Source of the DNA: JAEUIE01 sp046350055 | GTDB taxonomy: Bacteria > Planctomycetota > Planctomycetia > Gemmatales > HRBIN36 | Direction of reading: 5' to 3' | DNA: 64,000 nt | Assembly: GCA_046350055.1 (NCBI GenBank) | Contig: JAXMBC010000001.1 | Location: forward strand, 1,922,001-1,986,000 | Part shown: positions 46,487 to 56,900 of the stretch, in pieces | How the letters are laid out: the number at the start of each line of letters is the position of its first letter | Numbering within the stretch: position 1 is the first letter of the stretch | Notes under the pieces: model-generated | Seen by the model: the letters and a program-made list of their open reading frames with translations, nothing else | Database searches by the model: none | Told to the model about the DNA's origin: nothing | Position numbers and translations under genes: made by a program

Positions 46487-49485
46487 TGCGCGGTCGATTG
46501 GTTTGCTGTACCCTGTTGCTACTGATAGTAGTGTCTGCTGTAGACAGTGCGGCTGTACCTCAGGACAAGCCCTTCCATGCAGTGCGGGATGTGAAGCTCC
46601 CAGAAGGGTTTATTATCGAGAAAATAGCCGGCGCGCCGCTGGTGAAGCATCCCCTGCACATTACTTTCGATGACAAAGGTCGGGCCTATGTTACCGAAAT
46701 GGCAGGCGTTAATCGCAATGGCAAGGAACTCGAAAAGGAACTCCCCAACGGCATCAAACGCCTCGTCGATACCGACGGCGATGGAGTCTTTGACCAGGCG
46801 ACTCTCTTTGCTGACAAGATGACGTTTCCTGGTGGTATCCTATGGCATCGTGGAGCAGTCTACACAACCTCCTTTCCTTCACTCTGGAAGCTCGTCGATA
46901 CCAACGACGATGGTATCGCTGATCAGCGTATCCCCCTGATTAGCAGTTTTGGTTCCATCGGCAACGCAGCCGACATGCATGGCCCGCAATTAGGTCCCGA
47001 TGGCTGGCTCTACTTCTGCGATGGTCGCAATGGCCATGACGTTAAGCAGGCTGATGGCACGATGCTCCAGGGCAAAGCATCGGGCCTTTACCGCTGCAAA
47101 CCCGATGGCACCGGTTTCGAACGCCTGTTTGCTGGCGGCATGGACAATCCTGTCGAAGTTGCCTTTGGCCCAGGCGGCGAACCTTTCGTCTGTACTAACC
47201 TGATCATGAGCAACCCTCGCCACGATGGGATCCTGCTCGGTATCGACGGGGCAGTCTACCCCTACGATTTGAAAGCAGTGAAAGAACTGAAATGGACCGG
47301 GCAATACCTGCCCATCATGGGTGAGCTCGGCTGGGTCGCAACGGCCAGCCTGGTGCAACAGCACACTGCTGCCTGGGGGCCAGAGTACCAGGGCAAGTAC
47401 CTGGAAGCAGAGTTTAACACCCATTCGGTGCGGGTGCTCAGCTTCACTCGCCAGGGAGCCAGCTTCACCATGAAGGCGGAGCCGTTCCTGACCTGTCATC
47501 ATCCTGATTTTCATCCGACACAACTGGTATCAGCACCCGATGGAAGTCTGATTCTCGTCGATACCGGAGGCTGGTTCCGCAATGGCTGCCCCACTTCACA
47601 GGTAGCCAAGCCCCAGGTGCAGGGAGGCATCTACCGCATTCGCCGTGCGAGCCAGCCTGCGAAGGTGAGTTATGCGATCAAGGACACCATGTCACAGAAA
47701 GCGGAGATGCTGCAGCAGGTAACCAGTGATGATGCGTCAGCACGATACACCGCACTTTGGCAATTGGGCAGGCTGCTGGTGAGTGGTGCAGACATTGATA
47801 TCCAGGCAGCCTTCCGCACTGCCTTGGAAGACAAGTCTGTGGACAATGTGGTGACAGCACTACGCTTCATCGGCCAGTATGGCGATGTGGATGCAGTGGA
47901 AGCAGTCATTCGCCTGCTGGAGCATGGCGACCTCGCTATACGGCGTGAAGCCGCACAAACCCTGGGACGACTGAAGAAGAGCGAGGCTGTCTCGTCGCTG
48001 CTGCAATGCCTCAGCACTGCCGAAGACCCATTCCTCGAACACGCCATCCTCTATGCCCTCATTCGCCTGCAGCAGCCGGTTGCGGTAGCTCAGGGGTTGC
48101 TCCATGAATCACCCCGTGTGCAGCGAGGCAGCCTGATCGTACTCGATCAACTGGCTTCTCTCAGTTGGGAACAGGTGGCCCCGCTCCTGCAATCGAGCGA
48201 AGCCCGACTCAAACAGTCCACCCTCGAGGTGGTCGCGAAATATCCCCAGTGGGTGAACGACCTGGTGGACTACGTGGACCGTGACCTGACTCGCAAACAG
48301 CACCCCGAAGCCAAACTCGTCGGCATCCGGAACCTCCTCGTCGGCCTGGCGGCACAACCTCGCGTCCAGCAGTTCATCGCTGACCGTCTGGTCTGCCCTG
48401 AAGAGCCTGGTAATACCCGCTACATGCTGCTTGAAGCCATGGCTGCTGCTGACCTGGCGAAATGGCCCTCGATCTGGGAAGGCCCGCTGGCGACATTCCT
48501 CAACGAGCCTAAGCTCGATCATGATCTACTGCTTCAGGGAATCCTGGTGGCAGGCCTCTCGCAAAAACGCAACTGCGATGTACGGTTGCGGCGTGTCGCG
48601 GAAGAAGGCGACCGCCCTTTGTCCATTCGACTGGCCGCAGCCGCTGTCGCTTTGCAGGATGGTAAGCCTGTTGGAGACACACTTTTTTCACGAATGTTGC
48701 AGGCCATCAAGCCGAGCGAACAGCCGACAGTGCGCCTGGTGGCGAGTCGTGCACTCAGCGTGGCGCATCTGGATGCAGCGCAGTTTGATCAGCTGAGTCA
48801 GCAGCTTCGCACTGCGGGGCCACTGGAGTTACCACTCCTGCTCACCCCCTGGGAACGGCAGCCTGAAGCGGATCGACTGATATTGCTCAACGCCCTGGAA
48901 AAGGCTCCCGCCCTGGCTTCCATTCCGCTGGATCGCCTGCAAAAACTCTTTGCTCCGCTGCCTAAAGAAATGCATTCGCAAGTGCACATTGCTCTACAGA
49001 AAGGACGCCCCGACCTGGCTGCCCAGCGAACTCGACTTGAGCAACTCAAGCCCATCCTCACTGGCGGCGATGCCAAGAAAGGTCGCGAACTCTTCTTTGG
49101 TACCAAAGCTATCTGCTCGACTTGCCACCGTGTGGGGAACGATGGTGGCCTCATTGGCCCGAATCTCACCACCATTGGCAAGATTCGTACGCGGGCTGAC
49201 CTGCTTGAATCCATCCTCTACCCCAACGCTTCGATAGCCCGTGGTTTTGAAACTATGGTCGTGACTACCAGAGATGGCAAAACGCTCACCGGTGTGCTCA
49301 CTCGTGAATCCGCCGATGCGCTCGTGCTGACCAATAGCCAGAGACAGGAACAGAAAGTGCTTCGGACTGACATTGAAGAAATGACGGCTTCCCATGTTTC
49401 GACAATGCCAGCCGGGATGGATCAGACCCTGACCACTGAAGAATTGCAGCACCTGTTGGCGTATCTGGAAGGACTGAAGAAGTAA
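46486..49485 (+). CDS. PVC-type membrane-bound dehydrogenase/HEAT/cytochrome c protein
   Basis: This 999-residue exported protein shows the order typical of large planctomycete cytochromes. A signal peptide (to about residue 25) precedes a six-bladed propeller like those of sugar or alcohol dehydrogenases ('LPEGFIIEKIAGAPLVKHP', 'LGPDGWLYFCDGR'). HEAT-like repeats lie at about 400-830, and a C-terminal cytochrome c domain has the heme motif CSTCH ('AICSTCHRVGNDGGLIGPNL') and the family tail 'EEMTASHVSTMPAGMD'. It may oxidise carbohydrates or alcohols in the periplasm; substrate unknown. The gene is alone and ends in a hairpin-rich convergent gap. Confidence 0.92.
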   Translation: MRGRLVCCTLLLLIVVSAVDSAAVPQDKPFHAVRDVKLPEGFIIEKIAGAPLVKHPLHITFDDKGRAYVTEMAGVNRNGKELEKELPNGIKRLVDTDGDGVFDQATLFADKMTFPGGILWHRGAVYTTSFPSLWKLVDTNDDGIADQRIPLISSFGSIGNAADMHGPQLGPDGWLYFCDGRNGHDVKQADGTMLQGKASGLYRCKPDGTGFERLFAGGMDNPVEVAFGPGGEPFVCTNLIMSNPRHDGILLGIDGAVYPYDLKAVKELKWTGQYLPIMGELGWVATASLVQQHTAAWGPEYQGKYLEAEFNTHSVRVLSFTRQGASFTMKAEPFLTCHHPDFHPTQLVSAPDGSLILVDTGGWFRNGCPTSQVAKPQVQGGIYRIRRASQPAKVSYAIKDTMSQKAEMLQQVTSDDASARYTALWQLGRLLVSGADIDIQAAFRTALEDKSVDNVVTALRFIGQYGDVDAVEAVIRLLEHGDLAIRREAAQTLGRLKKSEAVSSLLQCLSTAEDPFLEHAILYALIRLQQPVAVAQGLLHESPRVQRGSLIVLDQLASLSWEQVAPLLQSSEARLKQSTLEVVAKYPQWVNDLVDYVDRDLTRKQHPEAKLVGIRNLLVGLAAQPRVQQFIADRLVCPEEPGNTRYMLLEAMAAADLAKWPSIWEGPLATFLNEPKLDHDLLLQGILVAGLSQKRNCDVRLRRVAEEGDRPLSIRLAAAAVALQDGKPVGDTLFSRMLQAIKPSEQPTVRLVASRALSVAHLDAAQFDQLSQQLRTAGPLELPLLLTPWERQPEADRLILLNALEKAPALASIPLDRLQKLFAPLPKEMHSQVHIALQKGRPDLAAQRTRLEQLKPILTGGDAKKGRELFFGTKAICSTCHRVGNDGGLIGPNLTTIGKIRTRADLLESILYPNASIARGFETMVVTTRDGKTLTGVLTRESADALVLTNSQRQEQKVLRTDIEEMTASHVSTMPAGMDQTLTTEELQHLLAYLEGLKK

Positions 49486-49494
49486 CGATTCCCC

Positions 49495-49612
49495 TCTCCT
49501 CACCGGGGACAGGGGTTAGGGGTGAGGGCAAAAAATATGGCGCAGCCCATCGTTTTTCTGTTACGAAGCACTGCGCCATAGATGGGCAACGCCTCTCCCA
49601 AGGGTAAAGGAA
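49495..49612. repeat. Palindromic convergent 3' region
   Basis: Between two converging genes, a CCCCTCTCC...GGTTAGGGGTGAGGG element (49495-49529) is followed by a perfect 10-bp inverted repeat, TATGGCGCAG at 49536-49545 and CTGCGCCATA at 49571-49580. CATCGTTTTTC lies between them. These may serve as bidirectional transcription ends. The CCCTCTCC/GGTTAGGGG motif looks like a short dispersed repeat. Confidence 0.5.
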
Positions 49613-49619
49613 AGATGAG

Positions 49620-51116
49620 TTACTTGATACAGTACAAGTGATCAACACTTCGCAAGAACACGGAACCATCCGAGATCGCAGAGGAAGCCCAGAACATCTC
49701 ATCCAGCGTGTTCTTGCTCAGCACCTTGAACTCCGGGCCAGCTTGCAGGACGAACGTCGTACCACCGTCATCCAAGCCATAGACTTTGCCGCCACTGGCC
49801 CAAGGCGATGCCCAGAAACTCTTGGCTCCGGGAAGGCGTTCCCGATATTGTTGCTTTCCAGTCTTGGCATCAAGACAGGTTACCACGCCACCGTTGCGGG
49901 CAAAGACGTAAAGATACCCTTCATGTACCACGGGCGAAGCCATTTCCAATCCGCCACGAGCAACAGACCAGAGTACCCCAGGGCCAGACTCACCAGGTTT
50001 GACGGAAATCTCGCCGGAAGCACCAGCCTTGATGGCATAGAGTCCGCCGCCACTTCCACCGCCCATCCCGCCACGTCCGCCAGCAGGTGGTTGATCATCA
50101 TCCTTGGCTCCTTCCTTGGGAGGTCCGCCACGCATACCACCGCCTCCACCCATGCCGGGTGAAGAGCCAACATAGAGCGTATCGCCGTGCGCCACGGGGG
50201 TGAAGCACACTCGGCCATTGCCATTGTTCATCTCCCAGAGCACCTTGCCGGTGGCTGGGTCATAGGAACGCACCTTTCTGGCACCAAGTGTCACCAGTTC
50301 GCTGCGCTGGCTGTTCTTCCAGATGATCGGGGAGCCCCAGTTGGTCTTCTCTTCCCGATCCACCTTCCACACTTCGTTTCCTGTCTTCTTGTCGAGGGCG
50401 ACAAGGAACGATTGCTTTTCGTTATCGATCTGAAGATAAAGCTTATCGCCATCGAGTACAGGCGAACTGGCAGTGCCCCAACCCATCTGCATAGGGAACA
50501 CCCCCAAATCCTTCTTCCAGAGTTCCTTGCCTGCAAGGTCATAGCAGAAGACACCCATCATGCCGAAGTAGACGTAAATACGTTCGTCATCGCATACAGG
50601 TGTTTCGGAAGCGTACGTATTGCTGCCATGTGTGGGAATGCGCGGCTTGGCTTCGAGTGCGGTCTGCTTCCAGAGTTCTTTGCCAGTGTTCTTATCGAGG
50701 CAAAGCACTACCCAGCGATAGGTCTGATTGGGCGGCTGGGGATTGCGGCCATAGCCACCGGCGCCACCTTTGCCCGGTGGCTGTCCGCCACCTCCACCTT
50801 CCTTGCGAGGTGGAACACCACCGCCACCAGGCCGTCCCATACCGCCACCACCAGCGGATGGTTTCCGCTGATTCTCGGTAACAGCTGTGGTCACAAAGAC
50901 CTTGTCACCCCAGACGATCGGAGATGACCAGGCTACGCCAGGGATAGTGACCTTCCACGCCACGTTTTTGTCCTTGCTCCATTCCAGGGGAATGCTGGTG
51001 CTGGCGATTCCCGCACTACCAGGACCGCGAAAGCCAGGCCAATCCTCAGCAGAGGCAACGGAAAGCAACCCAGCCCCAAATAGACTGAGTACGCTATACG
51101 ACAGCAGACGATGCAT
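49620..51116 (-). CDS. Exported PQQ-like beta-propeller protein
   Basis: The 498-residue product starts MHRLLSYSVLSLFGAGLLSV (signal peptide) followed by 'EDWPGFRGPGSAGI', the start typical of planctomycete PQQ-like WD propellers. Propeller blades with 'LDKNTGKELWKQ', 'LDKKTGNEVWKV' and 'YDPATGKVLWEM' follow, interrupted by Gly-rich loops at about 135-165 and 340-380. Homology is to the BamB/quinoprotein-dehydrogenase propeller; no evidence for a bound PQQ is visible. The frame extends upstream to 51302, but only the ATG at 51116 gives the signal peptide at the N-terminus. Confidence 0.88.
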   Translation of the reverse strand: MHRLLSYSVLSLFGAGLLSVASAEDWPGFRGPGSAGIASTSIPLEWSKDKNVAWKVTIPGVAWSSPIVWGDKVFVTTAVTENQRKPSAGGGGMGRPGGGGVPPRKEGGGGGQPPGKGGAGGYGRNPQPPNQTYRWVVLCLDKNTGKELWKQTALEAKPRIPTHGSNTYASETPVCDDERIYVYFGMMGVFCYDLAGKELWKKDLGVFPMQMGWGTASSPVLDGDKLYLQIDNEKQSFLVALDKKTGNEVWKVDREEKTNWGSPIIWKNSQRSELVTLGARKVRSYDPATGKVLWEMNNGNGRVCFTPVAHGDTLYVGSSPGMGGGGGMRGGPPKEGAKDDDQPPAGGRGGMGGGSGGGLYAIKAGASGEISVKPGESGPGVLWSVARGGLEMASPVVHEGYLYVFARNGGVVTCLDAKTGKQQYRERLPGAKSFWASPWASGGKVYGLDDGGTTFVLQAGPEFKVLSKNTLDEMFWASSAISDGSVFLRSVDHLYCIK

Positions 51117-51347
51117 GGGATAACTCCAATAGTTGAGCCATAGCCTAACATAACGTGATGAGAGTAGGGTGAAGTACTCTCGATGAGCGCTTTGAGGATT
51201 TTGATGAAGGGGGACATTATTAGCCCTGTGCATTCTGAAAAAGGCAGAACGGGCAATGAAATGACAAAAGTAGCCAAGGCTAAATTTAACAATTAGTCTC
51301 AACTAACAAGCTGTTTGAGGACGATACTCCACTAACTAATCAGAGTG

Positions 51348-52280
51348 ATGAGCACTGTCATGCGCATGCTATTCTTCAGTCTCGTCAGTCTAAGTATTTG
51401 TTCAGGCTGTTCGACGACATACTGTGAATCGGAGCATGCCAAGGACACCATCTGGGGTGCCAAGACCCTGTTCGCATGGCAACACAAGAACAAGGATGAC
51501 GCAGACGACAAGAAGGGCAATGACGAAGGCAAGAAGGAGAATGCCAAAGAGAAAGCCGATGAGGCTGATGTGATCTCGACGGATCGACCTGATTTCACCG
51601 AATCCAGCAAAACAGTTGGCAAGGGACGCATTCAATTAGAATCAGGCTACACCTACAGCCGCAATCGTCAGGGTGATGTTCAGAACCAGCATTCCTTCCC
51701 GGAAGCACTCTTCCGTATTGGCTTGTGGGCCGATTGGCTGGAACTGCGTATCGGTCAGAATTACTCGAGCACGCAGTATTCCACGAGTTCCGTCAGTGGA
51801 TTGGATGACCTCTACCTCGGTTTCAAGCTGGGCTTCACGGAACAAAAAGAGTTTCTCCCCGAGACGGCTCTGATCCTGCAGACCACGGTACCCACTGGCC
51901 CCCCAGGGTTGACTGCTGGCAAGACTCTCCCCGGCATCAATTATCTCTTTGGCTGGGATGTCATTCCCGATCTCCTGACAGCGGGGGGCAGTTTTCAATT
52001 CGATGTTGCTGCTACTGAACGTGGTCAGACGTATCTCGAAGTTGCCCAGTCATTTACCGTTGGCTATGCCATCACGGAAAAGCTTAACAGCTATCTCGAA
52101 GTCTATGGCATTGAACCATGCGGTGCCCGTGAGCCTGATGTCGGTCCTGTGTACTATCTGAATGGTGGTTTCTCCTACAAGTTCACTCCGAATTTCCAGT
52201 ACGATATTCGGGCCGGAGTGGGCCTGAACAAGCAATCCGATGACTTCTTTGTGGGTTCCGGCTTCGCCGTCCGCTACTAA
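51348..52280 (+). CDS. Outer-membrane beta-barrel, transporter/MetA-type
   Basis: About 310 residues. The N-terminus is hydrophobic and ends 'SLSICSGCSTTYC', which may be a lipobox or a plain signal peptide. A Lys/Asp/Glu-rich linker (about 45-75) precedes 'DVISTDRPDFTESSKTVGKG', the start of barrel proteins of the phenol-degradation MetA-like transporter group. Amphipathic beta strands continue to the terminal aromatic 'FAVRY', as in outer-membrane proteins. GTG 51345 and ATG 51360 are possible alternative starts. Its cargo is unknown. Confidence 0.75.
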   Translation: MSTVMRMLFFSLVSLSICSGCSTTYCESEHAKDTIWGAKTLFAWQHKNKDDADDKKGNDEGKKENAKEKADEADVISTDRPDFTESSKTVGKGRIQLESGYTYSRNRQGDVQNQHSFPEALFRIGLWADWLELRIGQNYSSTQYSTSSVSGLDDLYLGFKLGFTEQKEFLPETALILQTTVPTGPPGLTAGKTLPGINYLFGWDVIPDLLTAGGSFQFDVAATERGQTYLEVAQSFTVGYAITEKLNSYLEVYGIEPCGAREPDVGPVYYLNGGFSYKFTPNFQYDIRAGVGLNKQSDDFFVGSGFAVRY

Positions 52281-52342
52281 TCCTCCCCTTGTATGCGAGC
52301 AGCCGTGAGGTAGAATCCCACTACCTCTCTGGAAAGCGGAAC

Positions 52343-52882
52343 ATGATTCCTCCTGCACTACTGTCCCTGTTTGACTATCTCGATTCGTGTCGTGAGCCCG
52401 TGGATCTCGCGCGTCTGCAGGCATTGCTTCAGTCGCTGCGTATCACGCGTGATGACCTGGCAGACTACGTTCAATTCAACGAGAGCACATATCGTCGAAA
52501 TCGAGTCAAGCTCGGTGAATGGTATGAATGCCTGGTGCTGTGCTGGAAACCAGGGCAGAAATCCTACATTCATGACCATCGCGGATCGAGTTGCAGCTTT
52601 AAGGTGATCGAAGGCAATGCGGTAGAAATCGTTTGCGCCCCGACGGGTCGTTGCGGTGAACTGCCCAAGGTCAGGCCTATCGACACCCGGTCTCTTTCCC
52701 AGGGTACTGTCTGTGGCTCGCTGGCAGCGCACATCCACGAAGTAATTAATCCCAGTGATGACTGCGACCTCATCACGCTGCACATTTACTCTCCACCGCT
52801 GAATATGCAGATATACGAGTACGATGAGGAAGCGCAGGACACCTTCTGCCCGGAAGGCCGCGTGCTGGAATACAGCATATGA
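52343..52882 (+). CDS. Cysteine dioxygenase
   Basis: The 179-residue cupin oxidises cysteine to cysteine sulfinate. The iron ligands are His77 and His79 in 'YIHDHRGSSCSF' and a third His in 'AAHIHEVINP' (about 130-132). Cys84 and Tyr149 ('LHIYSPP') stand at the spacing of the Cys-Tyr crosslink pair known from mammalian enzymes. The ATG at 52343 is chosen because GGAAAG precedes it and the frame upstream lacks a good start. The next gene overlaps by 4 nt and encodes a sulfate-exporter-like protein. Confidence 0.88.
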   Translation: MIPPALLSLFDYLDSCREPVDLARLQALLQSLRITRDDLADYVQFNESTYRRNRVKLGEWYECLVLCWKPGQKSYIHDHRGSSCSFKVIEGNAVEIVCAPTGRCGELPKVRPIDTRSLSQGTVCGSLAAHIHEVINPSDDCDLITLHIYSPPLNMQIYEYDEEAQDTFCPEGRVLEYSI

Positions 52883-53910
52883 TCCAGTTGTGGCGGAGCT
52901 ACCTGCCCGGCTGGGCGCTCATGATCGTACTGTCGCTTCTGGCAATGGGTATCTCCAATCTTGTTGTCATTGAAAAAAGTGGCACCGTCAGCCAGCCTCT
53001 TGAAGCCTCGGCTCTGGTCGTAGTTCTCGGCATTATCCTCCGCAATGCCTGGAAACTGCCGACGCAGTGTGTCGCTGGAGTCAAGGCTTCCGAGAAACTC
53101 CTGGTACTCGGCATCGTTGTGATGGGTTTTGGCCTCAACTATCAGAAGGTATTTGGTGAAAGCACTGATATCCTGACGCTCATCATTGTCACGATGAGCA
53201 TCGGTTTCTTCAGCATCTATCTGCTCAGTCAATGGTTTAAGCTCTCGCAGAAGCTCGGTGTGCTGCTCTCTGTCGGTACGTGCATTTGTGGAGGTACTGC
53301 GATCGCGCTCGTTGCTCCGCTCATCAAAGCCAAAGAGGAAGAAACGAGCTACAGTGTGGCGGTGATTGCGTTATGGGGAGTAGCTGCTGTTCTTCTGTAT
53401 CCACTTGTCGGTCAATGGCTTGGAGTATCTTCTCACGATTTCGGCCTGTTTGCTGGCTCAGCCATTCATTCTACTCCGCAGGTTGTCGGCGCTGGATTCA
53501 GTTTCGATCAGGAAGCAGGGAAACTTGCTACGGCAGTCAAACTGGTGCGCAATTGTTTCATGGCACCGATCGCCCTGCTGCTTGCCCTGTGGTTCACTCG
53601 TCAATCAGCTCAGGAAAGCAGCAGTAGTGGCAGTAAACTGAACTTTGCCAAAGCGTTTCCGTGGTTCCTCTTCGCCTATTTCTTCACCAGCTGGCTCGGC
53701 ACGCAGGACTATGTGAGTAAAGAAACCTTCAAACTCTACCTGGAACCCGCAGGCAAATTCCTCATTCTGGTTGGTATGGCAGGTGTCGGTCTCAATACAG
53801 ACCTGGGCTCCTTGCGCCGGGTGGGATGGATGCCACTGGTGGTTGGCATGATCGGTGCAGCCATTGTGGCTGCTGTGAGTGCAGCCATGATCTATTGGCT
53901 ACACAGATAG
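52879..53910 (+). CDS. YeiH-family putative sulfate exporter
   Basis: The 343-residue membrane protein has about ten hydrophobic segments. It carries the family signatures 'GTCICGGTAIALVAPLIKA' and 'GLFAGSAIHSTPQVVGAGF' of the YeiH/UPF0324 group, annotated as putative sulfate exporters. Its ATG overlaps the cysteine dioxygenase stop (ATGA), so both are co-translated. It may export the sulfite or sulfate formed when cysteine is degraded; that link is inference from the pairing. Confidence 0.85.
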   Translation: MIQLWRSYLPGWALMIVLSLLAMGISNLVVIEKSGTVSQPLEASALVVVLGIILRNAWKLPTQCVAGVKASEKLLVLGIVVMGFGLNYQKVFGESTDILTLIIVTMSIGFFSIYLLSQWFKLSQKLGVLLSVGTCICGGTAIALVAPLIKAKEEETSYSVAVIALWGVAAVLLYPLVGQWLGVSSHDFGLFAGSAIHSTPQVVGAGFSFDQEAGKLATAVKLVRNCFMAPIALLLALWFTRQSAQESSSSGSKLNFAKAFPWFLFAYFFTSWLGTQDYVSKETFKLYLEPAGKFLILVGMAGVGLNTDLGSLRRVGWMPLVVGMIGAAIVAAVSAAMIYWLHR

Positions 53911-53918
53911 TGCGAATG

Positions 53919-56900
53919 CTATCGCAGCACCTCTCCGGTGATTTGCAGATAATACCGTTCGATGAGCAGCCGCCACTGGTTTTCCGGCTCCATCTCCTTC
54001 AAGCTGCGAACGAAGAGTTCTGCTGCTTTCGCAGGCTTACCTGCTTCAAGGTAAAATAGTCCAGCACTCACAAGTTGATCCGCCAGTCCAAAGGATTCGG
54101 AAGCGGATTGCTGAGCCGACATCGTGCCTGGAAGTACGTTACCAACAGGCTGTGTACTGGTACCCAGGAGAGTTCGCAAGCTGGCATCGAGTGCAGCTTG
54201 CACGTTGTTGCTGTTCATCACCCGCATGCTCTCCAGGCGATGAATCGCTGCCTTTTCAGGCCGTCCCAGGCACCATTCACCCAGCGAAGCATTGTAGTGG
54301 TAGCTCAGCACACCCATGCGCTGCCGTAATTCAGGCACGCGATTCAGGAACTCTTCCACGACCAGATCGAACTGTCCGAGAGTGCCGTAAATGGTCATTG
54401 CCATTTCTGCAGATTCCAGTGACTTTACACCCGACTGGAGCAGTTCATCCAGTGCTTTCTGGGGCAAGCCATTTTGCAAAGCTGCCCGTGCCCGATTTAC
54501 TGCTTCCCTGGCTGGATCGACACCTTCGGCTACCTGCCAGCCCGATTGCGTTACCACCTGCTGCCAGTTTTCGGTCTGCTGCTTCACTGCATTCTGCAGT
54601 TCAGTTGGAGCAAACCCGAACATTTGCTTGCAGGTTGCATCCAGGTTCTTCATTACACGGGCAACATCCTCCCCAGGCTGGCGTTCCAGATAGGTACGTG
54701 CCAGCAGGGTATGTGCATAGGCAGCATCGACTGCACCATTGGCCTGATATGTCTTGGCCAACTCCATATTCACCAGGAATGTCGAGGGATGCAATGCCTC
54801 AGCAGTTGCCAGTGCTGCCTGCCGCAGCACAAACAAGCGCTGTGGTTCGCGAAAACGCGACGCCAGTGGAGATAGCGATTGTTCATATTCACTCAATGTC
54901 GTCACGGTCTGCAAATACTGCAGCCAGACCTCGGCACGGAAAAGCGGTGGCGTGTCCGGTGACATTTCGCGAACTGCGCGTCGTACTGCATCCAGGCTGA
55001 GGTAGATCGATGCTGCTGACCCTTGCCGATTCGACAGAATACGCGGGAAGAATGGCAGAGAGTTGAGAGGCGAAGCCATCTTCAGCAGCAGATTGAAGGG
55101 TACCGCCATTACTTCTGTGCGTGATAATCCGCCTGCTGCCAGCTCCGTTGGATTATTATTGATGTTAAACAGGTGCCAGGCTGCTTCATCGAGCGATGGT
55201 GGTCGGCGCGACGGATCGCCCAGAATGTAGCGTGTGAGGTTCGGGTTTTCGATCTGCGACAATCCTCCTTCGCCTACATACCGATCACGCATGAATACAG
55301 TGCGTTCTGCGCTCATTTCCATAGCTTGCAGTTTCTTCCAGTGCGGGGATTTGATCCATGCCAGGGCATAGAGTTGTCCATTATGCAATTGCAGGGGGCG
55401 CCAGACCGGGTTGTTTTCGCGATCCCGTTCCACCAGCAGACGGCGTACCAGTTCACGATCGCCTACGCCCCGTTTTTTCACCAGCAGATGGCTGATGTCA
55501 TATTTCGTAAACACTTCCTGCCAGCGGGCCTGACGCTCAAACATCCGCTTGACATCCGCTTCCGTCGATACGTTTTCCAGAACCGACGCAATGAGTGCGT
55601 CATAGGCGATCAGAAAATCCTTTGCAGTGGTGGTGTCATGCACTTCGGACCGACGGTCAAAGAGGTGCCTGCTACCCGGGCGAAACCAGACGTCGTATCC
55701 GGGCGTCTCAGTCCAGTCGAAGTGGAACGCTTTACCAGAAAGCCCAGTGCTGGCGTTCCAATGATTCATAGTCACGAAAGCATCGCGTAGTGCGGGGTCA
55801 GTGCGGAATGCAAGCCCGAAGCTGCCACGTGGATGTACATGCCCCAGACTGGAAGGAGTAGCGTCGGGTGTAGGAATCAGATGCACCAGACAACACACTT
55901 GAATGACAAGACCCAGTACCAGGCATACCAGTTGATGGCCCAGGATACTGCCTCGTGAAAGAGAAGGCAGAGGCAGGGGTTTGCTTTGATACAGCAGTGT
56001 CGCCAGGGCCACTCCACCTACTGCGAGGAAACCACAGAAACGACTCTGCCAGCATGCGAGAACGACAAAAACGAACAGCATCACGACAGTCAGTGCAGAA
56101 GGTTGACTTTTCCCGAAGGCCAGAGAGATGAGCACGAGAATGAGCAGTGGATAGAAGGCCCATTCAGAAAGAGACAAGCCACTGGGATAGAAGAGACCCA
56201 GCAAGGGTGCCTGTGAGGTGAAGTTGGAGATGATTTCACTGCGTTGCAATTGAAAGAAGTCGCTGCCAAAGGGTGGCACATACAGTCGCAACTGCTCGGT
56301 GAGTCGCTGCTTGGGATTCACCTGCTTCTGCTCCTGGAATCGAGCCTGAAGCTCGTTGGCGGTCGCGGGCCAGAGTCTGGCAGGAATCTCCAGAAACGAC
56401 TTCACATGAAACGGGGTTGCCAGGCAGGCACCCACACTCAGCAAGGTTGTGAAAAGCAGCGCTTTCCGCTCAGATTCGCTGACGCTGTCGGGCTTGAGCA
56501 TGATGCCCACCGTCCACAGGATCAGTGTGAACAGTCCCAGAAAGAACCAGCCATCCAGATTAGCCCAGAAGAGGAAGATGACAGGCAACGCCCAGTACCA
56601 CCGCCCTGCAGTTAGACGATGAAGCGGAGCAAACCATCGGCCGCTTCCAGGTTGTACCAGGACTGCCAGCATCATTGCCAGCAGGACATAACTGAATAAC
56701 TCGGTGCGAAAATAGAGACGATGACTGAGTGTGAGCACGCCAAAAAAGACAGTCAAGACCATGAGGAAGCGTGGCGTACGCTCCCGCCCCATGTGCGTAA
56801 TCAGCCAGAAGAGGATTCCGACTAGCATGGCGCGAATCACTACCAGGAGTGGTCCGCCTCCTGCTTCGTACAGGCAGTAAATCACCAGGTCACCCAGCCA

